The position numbers and the translations under genes were made by a program. A stretch of 64,000 nucleotides of DNA from the NCBI GenBank assembly GCA_030407005.1, contig JAUDYN010000008.1, positions 620,001 through 684,000 of the forward strand. Reading direction: 5' to 3'. The notes beneath the pieces were generated by a model. The model ran no database searches. It was not told the DNA's origin and was given only the letters and a program-made list of their open reading frames with translations. Source of the stretch: Desarmillaria ectypa (taxonomy: Eukaryota > Basidiomycota > Agaricomycetes > Agaricales > Physalacriaceae). Within the stretch, counting starts at the first letter, position 1, and every line of letters starts with the position of its first letter. Positions 23,106-32,626 of the stretch are shown here, piece after piece.

Positions 23106-24690
23106 TTAATGACCATAGGTCGCCTTCAATTTTGCTTTAACATACTCTCCTGCAGTTATCACTTCGTATTTCATTGGGCGTTTATCAGATACGCAACTAG
23201 GAATGGGCTGAACGGGGTCATCAATGCTGAGCGAGACATCACCTTGAAAAGGAAGAAACACTGCACCTCCAGTTTGACATCATAGTCCGTTCCGAAAAAA
23301 AGAGGAATAGAGCAACGATGAACGCCACTACGATTGATCGCACGATGGACTGTGGACTTGAACACATTGTCTAGAATGTCATCAGAGACTGGCGATATCA
23401 ATAAGAAGTGAACCGACTCGTCCAGCGAGCTAATTGGTCACCAAGACTGTAACAGCTATTGATCGGAATGACAGTCGCGAAAGACAGGCGCGCTCACTTG
23501 ATGACCATGGTTCCTAAGGACCGAATATCAACAACCTCTCATAATAGAGGAACCACCTAGATTATTACCTGGAATTGGTGGCGCGTCTATCCACTCCTGA
23601 TTCGGGTTCAGAACTTGCAAGGCCTGGATTCCCGGCTCTTGCCACAAGATAGTAAAGCACTGAGGCAGAACGTGTATCTGGCAAGTCAGCCTCGGGTGAA
23701 CGAGTCAATTCTCACCTCCCAACTAGGCCGCTTGTCAGCTGAAACGGAGATAATTTTTTTTTCGAGAAGCCAGCTCACTCTGTGTGCGCTCCGATGCCAA
23801 GAACGCGTCCGTCAACTGGGCCTGTCTGGGGAGGGTAATGGACTATTCTCATTAGAGCTGCTGAGTGCCGTGTCTATTAAATTGAGTAATTACAACGGCC
23901 ATGCGTTTCGGGAGTATATGTTCAAATCTACCTTGTCCTCGAAAAAGTTCTCAGGCAAATCAAGTGCGAGAGCAAAAAGAGGGAACAAATTTTTCCCTAG
24001 ATTTACCGCAGCATGACTAAAACATCCCGTAAAAATAAAGTTTCCGAGAGATGGGATGAGAACTCAACTAGTATTGCAATGCTGCTCGGCGGAACTCGGG
24101 GAGCTGCGAAGGCCAAACGTTTGCTCCGGCCATGACACCATCATGCGATACATCCTCTTGGCCCCGCGGTCGTGGCTCAATCTGCTCCAAACCGAACTCG
24201 AAGCCTTCTTGAAGGTCACCATCGTTGTCGGGGTCATTGTTGCCGCTAAGAAGAGGAGAGTAGCCTTTGAAATTAGGGGATTTCTTATTCTCAATCTGTA
24301 TGCTATGTAAGAGAGTCACCCGATAAGGCGATTGGAGGTGACTGGCCATCATCTTATCCTCAAGTGGTAACGAAAAGAAGTCTTTGGAACGGTCGACGGC
24401 CTCTTGGATGGTAGTTTCTGATATTCCGTGGTTCCTTACTGTAGCGCCCAGTGGGTTAACGCCAAGATGTAATATTGATATAAGCGCACCGTAGAAGAAA
24501 CCCACGTTGACACAGGCATCCCGTATTTTATCCGCCAGCGCCTTCTTGATATCTGGGTCCTCAGTCGAGATCACCGACAAGTCACTGCCAGGCTATCAGA
24601 CCGCGATTATTCGATTGTAGGCGCATCGTACATAATGGGTATGTCCTGAAACGGTGTGGTGGCCTTGTCAACGGATGCCAAGAGAGTCAT
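23106..24690 (-). CDS. 2-oxoglutarate/Fe(II)-dependent dioxygenase, isopenicillin-N-synthase-like
   Basis: Soluble non-heme iron oxygenase of the 2OG-FeII_Oxy family; substrate unknown. The ATG at 24690 (context CCACCATGAC) starts MTLLASVDKATTP. A 47-nt intron then joins to give QDIPIIDLSVISTED, the standard DIOX_N opening. Exons continue with GFFYVRNHGI, SPNFKGYSPLL, LGKNLFPLFALALDLPENFF and ALMRIVHYPPQ. The iron ligands are the HTD of GAHTDWECFTILWQ, where the Asp codon is completed by a 7-nt exon (23716-23722), and the second His in NNVFKSTVHRAINRSG. The 2OG-binding Arg-x-Ser is RCS in HRCSIPLFFG. The C-terminus, ITAGEYVKAKLKATYGH, is typical. At least ten introns are needed. An in-frame 51-nt segment at 24296-24346 is absent from the family and may be a GC-AG intron. 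Start regions of this gene and the HIT gene are 365 bp apart and divergent. Confidence 0.9.
23716..23722 (-). other. 7-nt microexon of the dioxygenase gene
   Basis: Minus-strand sequence TTGGGAG lies between an acceptor (GCGGCCTAG) and a donor (GTGAGAATTG). The flanking introns are each 56 nt and both contain CTGAC branch sites. Inclusion turns ...CACACAGA plus TTGGGAG plus TGCTTT into His-Thr-Asp-Trp-Glu-Cys-Phe, restoring the iron-binding HxD. No other donor/acceptor choice I tried gives an Asp in frame. Confidence 0.75.
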
Positions 24691-25055
24691 GGTGGCGAGA
24701 TAAGGGTAAAATTCGACGATATATGAGACAACAGTGGCGGTTATGTGGATGTAGAAACAGAAAGGGCACACCCAAAAAGGCAGTCGGCGTATTTACACCA
24801 AAATTTCAGGAAGTCGGCGATTTATCCCCCTCAAAAAATATAGTTAATTTTTTGCAGTAAGCTGCAAGTTATCCTGAGCCTTAGAAAATCTGCTTGTTAC
24901 TATTTATCTGACAAGCATAGTGCTTTGCAACCACCTACTTATTTATCTGGAATGTTCGGAGTTTCAATGATGCCAAATCCGGCACAGTATTCTTGATTCA
25001 GACCACCAGTACAGTATCACCCATTCATCAAGCAGCTACTCATCTTGATCTCACT

Positions 25056-25751
25056 ATGGCGACAAAGTGTGTTTCAATACTACTTCTCGGAAATGACATG
25101 TTGCACAGCTAATTGTAGAACATTGGCTACTTGTATCTTCTGCAAGATCATCAAAGGTGAGTACTCGAGCAGTCATCGCATATCTCCTTGATATTAACAC
25201 TCTACTAGGTGAAATTCCGAGTTTCAAGCTTCTTGAGACAGATCTATCGTTCGTTCAACTCTCGTAGTCTCTTTTTAGGCAATGCCATCGATAACTTCTA
25301 TTAAATTGTAGGTACGCCTTCTTGGACATCGGTCCTCTATCGAAAGGCCATGCCCTCGTTATTCCCAAGTGTACGTATAGACCCGGCCGTGTCCTTACCG
25401 AATATCTAATCTAGACCCATAGATCACGCAGAGAAACTCCATCAACTTCCCGATGAACATCTTACCGACATCCTTCCGATCGCGAAGCGAATCGCCATTG
25501 CACAGGGCGCCGAGAACTACAATATTCTCCAAAATAACGGGCGCATTGCTCACCAGGTATGCCTTAATTTTCCATACGCGCTTAGATTACCCGTATTGAA
25601 GTTTTACTGACAGATAGTTGACCACGTTCATTTCCACATTATTCCCAAGCCCGACAGCGATAAGGAGGGCTTGGTGATAGGCTGGCCAACACAGCAGATT
25701 GAGAAGGACGAACTGACCAAGATCTTTGAGGAGCTCAAAGAGAAGCTTTAA
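25056..25751 (+). CDS. HIT-family nucleotide hydrolase (Hnt1/HINT type)
   Basis: Small histidine-triad hydrolase acting on adenosine phosphoramidates and related nucleotides. Five introns are removed (after ATGGCGACAAA, after KIIKG, after LETDLS, after LVIPK and after RIAHQ) to give about 139 residues: CIFCKIIKGEIPSFKLL, YAFLDIGPLSKGHALVIPK, YHAEKLHQLPDEH, NYNILQNNGRIAHQ, VDHVHFHIIPKP and a charged end ELKEKL. The catalytic triad HVHFHII is intact. CxxC in CIFC, with the first His region, matches the zinc-binding version of the family. The length fits Hnt1-like proteins. The gene ends 136 bp from the convergent PRMT gene. Confidence 0.95.
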
Positions 25752-25886
25752 AGTGGAACAGTGATGAAAGCAAATGTACCATTAGATGTAGTACAATTGA
25801 ATGCATTGAAACATCAAATCACCAAAAAAAAAAGCAGTATTGCTACTACATGTCCTATTTTGAACTTACACCCTCCCCTTTCAGTT

Positions 25887-27883
25887 CTATCGCACAGTAT
25901 ACATTTGCACCACGAGGTCTTTGGATTCATCAGCACCGGTAGAACCCTGTTTCACATAGTGAATCTCGACTTCCAGCTCCCTAGAGTTACTTTCGCTCTT
26001 GCGACAATAGAACGTTCCTCGGACCTTGGAACCTGGGGTACCCGTGGGTCAGCTAGGCACTTGAAGCGCGGGAAAGAGCGAACCTTCTTCCACAACGATG
26101 GGCTCCCTTAGCAAGAAGATAGTCTGTTTCCAGTGTGTAGGGATACTCTGCGGTCCGGTGCTGAAACTCGTAATCTTTTCTCTGTCTGCCCCTTGGCTTG
26201 GCCTTCGCTGCGGCGGAGGTTTTCCACCCACCGGCCATACCTCGGCCAAAACAACCTCGTCCTCCTTGATCACCTTGACTTGTGTACTTGGGGAAATGGG
26301 CTTCCCAGTTTTCGTAAAGAACGTATCAAAGTAAAGCACAAACGCCGTCACTTTAGTCCGCCGCTCCGCTCTAGACACAAGCGTAAACGGAGATGAAAAG
26401 TTAAGCTGCCGCGTGGAAATGTTTCCAAGGTAAAGGTCCTTTATGGTGTGCGGAGTACTTATTATCGCCTTTGGGCCAACGACATCGATGATAGCTTCAT
26501 CGTACATATCATCGGCCATCGTTGATAAATCGAAACCTGTGGGACTTGAATAAAACCCATTAAAAATGTGCGCTGTATGCTCTTACCGTACACATCGTTC
26601 CAAAAGGTGACACGATCTTTCAGAATCTCGCCGGCGTCGCAGAGTCCAAGCATCATCTTGCACTGACTGGGCGCCATGATACCGCCAGGACGTAAGAAAC
26701 GATCACGAGCACTTAGGACAGAATCGAGCATCGATTCATACAACAAGGCGTATCCCATCCACTCAGAAATTATGATATCGACCTTCTCCGGAATTGTGAG
26801 GGCCTCAATCTTGCCGCGTATGACAGTGATAATGTCCTCCATTCCATTCACCTTAACAATTTTTTCTGCTTTTTCCGCAATATCGCTAGCATCGACAGCA
26901 TAAACGCGTTTGGCACCTCCACGCGCAGCAAAGAGTGATAATATACCGGTCCCGCAACCGACATCAAGAACCACAGCGTCTTCGAAGATACTGGGATTCG
27001 TCAGGATGAATTCAGCGTACGTCGATGTCCGAATCCGGTCTTGAATCATGACTGCGTGTATATCTGCGAAATGGTCAGGTTTCTGGGACGTATCTTTCTG
27101 AGACAGCACGTACCATTAGCACCATAGCTTTCGAAGTAGTGGGTATCGTCGTCGCGAGGTTGAGGCTCTGACGTGCTAGGCTCATCGACAAGACTGGAAA
27201 GATCCATCTTCCTAGAAATGAGAGTTCGGTACTCATGGAACTCTTGCTGCGTACGGGCTAGCTTCTTCTCTAGCGCCAAGATTCGCCGACTAGGATCAGA
27301 GGTATCTTCATCATCCGAGTCAGACCAGTCATCAACCTGGAGCTCTGAGAATGTCGCTGTTATAGTGGAGGAGAATAAATCATGGGACCGCAGACGCACG
27401 CAGTAACGGATCGTCTTCGACTACCGGGATCAAGTATTGATCTGACTCGAAGAAAGGCTCCGTCCCTGTGAGCGCAGCCACCTCTGCCGCCGGAGTTTTC
27501 TTGGTAATTGGTGAGTCAGAGAATAGATTCAACAAGCGCAGGAGCCGACCTGTTTTCGAATGTAGTTGATGAGTCTGATACGGCCGTGCGTGTCCAGTGC
27601 TTCCGAACATAAGTATTTGTATCTCTGGCACATATATAAATCGGGATGACATACACAATTTTGCACAGATCGCGTTTAAATCAAAGTCGTATGTAACATT
27701 GTCGTATTTCAGCGCTTCTTCGACGCTAGGAAAAGATTTCTCCTCGAATAAAGACCGACACGGTTGATGAGCAGAATCGGATACCCAGTCATCCCACGTC
27801 TGGTCATTATCGTCTTCGTCGCTGCCGGACTGACTAAGGCTGTCTTCATCAACGACATCGGCAGCGGGAAGACGAAAACTCAT
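25887..27883 (-). CDS. Type I protein arginine N-methyltransferase, PRMT3-like
   Basis: Transfers methyl groups from S-adenosylmethionine to arginine; PRMT3 orthologues modify ribosomal protein S2 in the cytosol. The start ATG at 27883 opens an acidic N-terminus (DEDSLSQSGSDEDDNDQTW). A domain follows at the position of the PRMT3 C2H2 finger, but the Cys/His ligands are mostly replaced (QPCRSLFEEKSFPSVEEALK). After LDTHGRIRLINYIRKQ and LTGTEPFFESDQYLIPVVED comes a coiled-coil (ILALEKKLARTQQEFHEYRT). The catalytic core has motif I VLDVGCGTGILSLFAARGGA, post-I VYAVDAS, double-E loop SEWMGYALLYESML, and THW loop IPTHWKQTIFLL. The last intron (GTTCGC...CCCAG) joins VVEEG to SKVRGTFYCRKSESNSRELE, and the protein ends VVQMYTVR at 25887. 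Catalytic residues are intact. Confidence 0.93.
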
Positions 27884-28357
27884 GTCTGAGGCAAAATGTT
27901 GGTCGGTGGGAGGAAAGTTCAAATTTGGTAACCGGCCCGATTTGGTTGATCGTGCATCCCTGATATCTATTTTTACCTTTTCATATCCCTTCGGTTCAAC
28001 GGCCAACAATCTCAGGTTATTGTACATGCACCGGTCGTTGGCGCTCAACAATCAAGGGTATGAAGGGCTTACCATACTACCCCGTCTTTGATCTATCGGT
28101 CCTACTATACCTTCAGTGGATTAGTTTTGAAACTCGGTCAACAATATTTGGTATTATGAGGCTACACGAACGTCCTCATTTTTAGGTCACGCCACCAACA
28201 CCCTTCAATTTAAAATCTAATGTTTATCTCTCCGGCGATCAACAGGAACAATAAACGCACCCGTATGCGTGTGATTCTGACTCATGCCCTAGGCCTGGAA
28301 TAACTATATAGCAACTTGAAGTGACCCTCAGAGGTGCCCATTCAAAGCACTAGTACA
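27884..28357. promoter_or_regulatory. Divergent intergenic region, PRMT3-like and small orphan gene
   Basis: About 470 bp separate two divergent starts, so both promoters should lie here. No clear TATA box on either side; ACTATATAG near 28304 is a possible one for the plus-strand gene, about 50 bp before its ATG. Confidence 0.4.
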
Positions 28358-28770
28358 ATGGCAGAAACACCACATGCATCGGCGTCTACTACCACTTTAC
28401 AGTCGACTATCACTGTCACATCGACTTCCCCATTAAACCCCCCTCCCGGTTCAAAGAAAGATTACGCCGCTGCGTTTGGTTCTTTGCAGTCGAGATATGG
28501 AACGGGCGGTTATGTACCTAACCCTAAGCCTACAAGGCCTAAGCCCGCTCCTACCGGCCCAGTGATACCGGAAGGTACTACCGTGGCATCGAGCTCCACC
28601 CCCGATCATGGGGTAAACTCAGGCGGGGCGCAAATTGGTCATGCTAGTGAGAGCCAGAAATCAAGGAAGAAGTCGGTTTTCTCTCTATTCAAACGTATGT
28701 CATGTGTTGGTCGGTAAATTTCCTCTGAAGCTCACCGACCACAAGGAAAATAGGAAAGGACGACCCATAA
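28358..28770 (+). CDS. Small conserved-looking hypothetical protein, two exons
   Basis: Not recognised. The ATG at 28358 opens a Ser/Thr-rich N-terminus, then PPPGSKKDYAAAFGSLQSRY and GTGGYVPNP, a Pro/Lys-rich stretch, and a basic end KKSVFSLFKR. A donor at 28695 (GTATGT) and an acceptor at 28753 remove a 59-nt intron, so the protein ends KRKDDP and has 117 residues. Without splicing it would end MSCVGR. The DYAAAFGSLQSRYG core resembles short motifs I have seen in fungal small proteins, but I cannot name the family. No signal peptide and no TM, so probably cytosolic or nuclear. Confidence 0.6.
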
Positions 28771-29508
28771 CAACTTTACGACATCTATGATTTTTGTATA
28801 TCCTGTAAGCTCATCCCAGCCTCCCGCGGCTAGTGCTCATGATTCATTTATGTCTTCAGTTTTTGGTGCATGGACTAAGAATCGAGGAGTAATTTCCGGG
28901 ATTGCAGCCCGACGTTATTATATTATTGGCGACAGTCCTTGTATATAGTAACTAATAAGTGGGGAATTATGCATGACTCTCGCAGGACTCCTTGATAAAC
29001 GCCGGACATATAGAAATACATGCAAAACTCCCATAATTCTTGGATGATTCATACAATAACGCCTCGGCCGCGAGTTCTCTACAAGGTCTGACTCACCAGG
29101 CTGATCTCCGAACTGATGTACATCTGCTTGGCGAAGCATGGGGTCAAGGACTGACGAAGGTCGAGCATATGGACAATGGCATCATAGTTTTCGTTGACGC
29201 AGATATCGTGCTGCGGAGTATGCGCCCTGGTTCGCCATATATACATGAACGACTTGAACATAGGGAAGATATCCCATGCGCAGGCCGGCCGCAGCAATAA
29301 TAGAACTAAAACAAGGCCAGCGGAGTTTGAAGTCAGGAACCAGTATCGCGTTTGAAACCTATGACTCGCATGAGAACGAGACGCACAAGCGCAGGAGCGC
29401 GTATATAAAGGTGGAAATTGACGTATGATTGAGTCAGTGAACAGAAGCCTTAACGCAGACAATCTCTATTCGTTCAATTCGCTCTCTAGTCTTACAACAC
29501 ACGCGACA
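28771..29508. other. Intergenic region
   Basis: No gene seen except a probable core promoter at its right end. A TATATAAA element at 29402-29409 lies 100 bases before the ATG at 29509. Confidence 0.45.
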
Positions 29509-29805
29509 ATGTCGAAGCACTCAGACTCCACCGCCTGCCTTATCCCTAAAGAAGACCCTTCATCTAATAAGGGGGAAACGAAGTCAACCACATTGCTTTT
29601 GTCGCTGTTTAAGAGGAGCGCCGATTCGGGTTCGTCTCGTGTCTCCGCCTTGTTGTATTTACATGCGTTAAATGGCGACGCAGATACTAACGATGGCGGC
29701 AAAAAGAACGCTGCCCCGTCCCTTGATAAGGCGTCATATTTTAAAGGTCAAGCTCGGAAGAATGGATGGGCCGCACCAACGGCAACGCGTCCATCCTTGG
29801 GATAA
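29509..29805 (+). CDS. Small hypothetical protein
   Basis: Unrecognised 98-residue ORF without introns. The ATG at 29509 (ACAATGTCG) is preferred over an in-frame upstream ATG at 29425 because the TATA box at 29402-29409 sits only 16 bp before the latter. The protein is polar, with a central TTLLLSLFKRSADSG, then SALLYLHALNGDAD and a basic Ala/Pro-rich end (YFKGQARKNGWAAP). The SLFKR motif is shared with the neighbouring small gene at 28358 (KKSVFSLFKR), which may hint at common origin. No domain, signal peptide or TM. Confidence 0.5.
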   Translation: MSKHSDSTACLIPKEDPSSNKGETKSTTLLLSLFKRSADSGSSRVSALLYLHALNGDADTNDGGKKNAAPSLDKASYFKGQARKNGWAAPTATRPSLG

Positions 29806-30718
29806 AGGTCATTTGGATGAAGGATGATGGGAAGGGAAGCAAGTAATAAGCTCTTCATGGTCACTGCCGATGAGAGATGTGTAAGAAGTGTGCTGCTATG
29901 AATTTATGAACATTATGTATATCGCACTGCTAGAATCAGTCTTCAATTCCTTGATATCCACGATGGAAGATCCATAATCTATAATTCTTACCGTAATAAT
30001 TTGCATGCGATTGTTTCCAAGCGACATCGAACATATCCTACCAGGTTGAGTTCTACCGTCGCCACACGGTATTACCGAATATCTGCCTTTTGACACAAGA
30101 AATTCCTTGAATTAAGGGCTTCATGGCGTGTTGTCGTGCCATTCGCCCTTAAGGATGTACAAAATGCAATAACACGGAAAAGTCATCGTGGCTTTCTCTC
30201 CTGCGGAGGTCTCCAATCCAATAGTTCAATAGCAGGAGCCCCAAGGTTGAGCACTATTTATCGGAGATCTGCAAGCTTTGCTTGAAATACTAGCTTTCGT
30301 TGTTTACCTAGGCGGATCTCTTTAAAGAGAAGTCTGTCAATTATCTCATCGTCAACTGGGCCAGGACGTATCGAGGGAAGTAGGACGACGGTTCCACAAG
30401 GATTCGAGGATTCGAGTTTACACGACAACGGGCTGATCTAAGGTCCATACGTGCGATGGTCAGGCCGAGTCCCAGATAAGGTTATGATGTCGTACTCACT
30501 AAACGGAAATTTGTTGAGCAATGATTAATGAGGTTCAATATTCAATGTTGAAGGTATGTGACCTTCCGCATTGTGCGGGCCTCCGGGCCGGAAGAGGAAA
30601 TAATATTTTTAAAATTATTTGTTATGAAACCCGGAAGGTCACATGTAACATCCCGCTTTACTCTTTACCACCTCGTCAGCATCAGGTTTTGAGCTCGAGG
30701 CCATCTGCAAACGCATAA
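29806..30718. other. Intergenic region upstream of the Msp1-like gene
   Basis: No gene seen. It contains the hairpin-forming inverted repeat listed separately. ORFs are short and featureless. Confidence 0.4.
30556..30644. repeat. 13-bp perfect inverted repeat enclosing 63 bp
   Basis: ATGTGACCTTCCG at 30556-30568 is the exact reverse complement of CGGAAGGTCACAT at 30632-30644. The 63-bp interior has a GC-rich first half and an AT-rich second half. No clear target-site duplication flanks the arms. It lies 75 bp upstream of the Msp1-like start, so it could act in the promoter or 5' leader, or be a tiny MITE. Confidence 0.6.
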
Positions 30719-32182
30719 ATGGGGTCCACAAGTACGAGGCGAGCGGTAGTCGATGGTACGGTACTAGTCTCTGCGTGTTGTTTATCGCTGACATACGTAT
30801 TAAACAGTGGCCATGTTCGTGGTAACGCAAGTGCGTTTTCTTGAAATACATTCATGGAACTTTCACTTACGGCCTTTTCTCCAGGTAGCATTATATTATA
30901 CAATGAAGGTGTGAGCTCTGTATTGCCTCTCTCAGGGACTCGTGGACTGACACGGAATGTCAGTGGGTACTAGATGCCTACGTACCTTCGAACAAGGAGA
31001 CCAAAATAAAGGGGAAGCAGATGGAGGTGCTGAAGAGATTGGGTCACGAAGAGCTTGTGCTGGATGAATATGAACGTATGTAGCATGATTACTAATTGAC
31101 TTTCGAGTTCACCCATCTCGGAACATGCAGGAACTTTAGCCAACGAAATCATTCATCCAGATGATATTCCCGTTCGCTTCTCAGGTGCGTTTGACAAGAT
31201 TTCCCATTGTTACTGTCACTTATATACTTCCAGATATTGGCGGACTGGAACCAATAATATCTTCCCTCCGCGAATCCGTCATATACCCTCTCATATATCC
31301 TGACTTATTTACGACTTCGTCCTCACTGCTTGGCGCACCGAGAGGTGTACTGCTATATGGGCCACCAGGATGCGGGAAGACTATGCTTGCAAAAGCCATG
31401 GCCAAAGAAACCAAGGCCACCTTTATCAACATCTCCGCGTCAGTTCTGACCAACAAATGGTTCGGAGAATCGAACAAGCTCGTCGCAGGCTTGTTCGGCC
31501 TTGCCCGGAAAACGCAACCTGCAATAATATTTATTGATGAAATCGACTCCTTTTTGAGGGAAAGGGCGTCGAATGACCACGAAGTAACAGCAATGATGAA
31601 AGCTGAGTTCATGACGTACTTTCCCCAATACTTATGTACGCGCTACACGGGCTAATAAAAATATTTTAGCTTGTGGGACGGTTTAACATCTGGAACAGAT
31701 CGCATCCTGGTGTTGGGTGCAACCAACAGACCAAATGATATCGATCCTGCCTTCCTACGTCGTATGCCCAAGAAGTTCGCAGTACCGAGGCCAGATAGGG
31801 AACAACGGCTAAATATACTCAAACTAGTGAGTAGCCATGGGTTTTATCCTAATATTGGCGACCTAATAGCAGTTCAGATGCTGAAAGATACCACTTTGGC
31901 ACCCAATTTCCCTTTGAGTCTTCTCGCCGAAAAGGCAGAAAACCTGTCGGGGTCAGACCTCAAGGAAGTATGTCGCAATGCGGCTATGATGCCTGTGAGG
32001 GAGTACTTGAAAGTGCATGCAGGCAAAGACGGGGATCTTGCGAAAGCCCAAATTGAGGTGAGCGTGCTATGATATCTTCGAGGCTAGTTCTAACCTCTGC
32101 GACCTAGGGTTTTGATATCCGACCTCTCCAAATCGAGGATTTTTTCGACGGTGAGATGATAATAACGCAACCACTTGACTAA
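30719..32182 (+). CDS. MSP1: Msp1/ATAD1-type AAA ATPase of the mitochondrial outer membrane
   Basis: Membrane-anchored AAA ATPase that extracts mistargeted tail-anchored proteins. The ATG at 30719 gives a basic start and then the TM anchor [15 protein letters not shown], joined to VALYYTMK (a 24-nt exon, 30885-30908) and [13 protein letters not shown]. The linker is [19 protein letters not shown] and [20 protein letters not shown]. The AAA core has Walker [18 protein letters not shown], pore region [17 protein letters not shown], Walker [15 protein letters not shown], sensor/arginine region [20 protein letters not shown] and the second-lobe helix [20 protein letters not shown]. The end [10 protein letters not shown] is typical. 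The extreme C-terminus is uncertain: either unspliced to the TAA at 32182, or one more intron starting GTGAGATG near 32149. Confidence 0.9.
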
Positions 32183-32626
32183 TGGTACATGATGCGTTGG
32201 GAGGATTTATTTTATTGAATAGAGTGTTAAGTATTGCTACATAATCAATAGATATCTCTGTATCTTGTATATGTATACAAATCTTGTAATTCACTCTGCT
32301 CACGCGCTCCTATATTTTAATGTTCAGCTCATATGCCATATCATACTCAATAAAGAGTGCATGCTATTATGATAAATACTCTGTCCATAATGCCCGAACG
32401 ATATTGTACAGATGATCTGTGCTAGTATGAGGGTAAAAACAATAAACTGAGGGTAAACACGATAAACTCAAAAAGCGGTAACGACAGTCATGATATACTT
32501 GGGAAGATTACTCGTGAATGGTTAGATGGTATTAAGTCCGAAACGTGACTGTCCAAGATCCGGCATGGTGTAGACTACGTGAGAGGTCAGACAGTATATA
32601 CATGTAGTGGATTTTTGGAAAGATGT
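32183..32626. other. Convergent intergenic region with a short tandem repeat
   Basis: This stretch lies between the ends of the Msp1-like and LEA2-like genes and is AT-rich. A 20-bp unit (GAGGGTAAAAACAATAAACT) is duplicated at 32429-32468 with two mismatches. An AATAAA-like element (CAATAAAG) lies near 32349. Confidence 0.45.
32429..32468. repeat. 20-bp tandem duplication
   Basis: Unit GAGGGTAAAAACAATAAACT at 32429-32448 is followed directly by GAGGGTAAACACGATAAACT at 32449-32468 (two mismatches). Lies between convergent genes. Confidence 0.75.
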
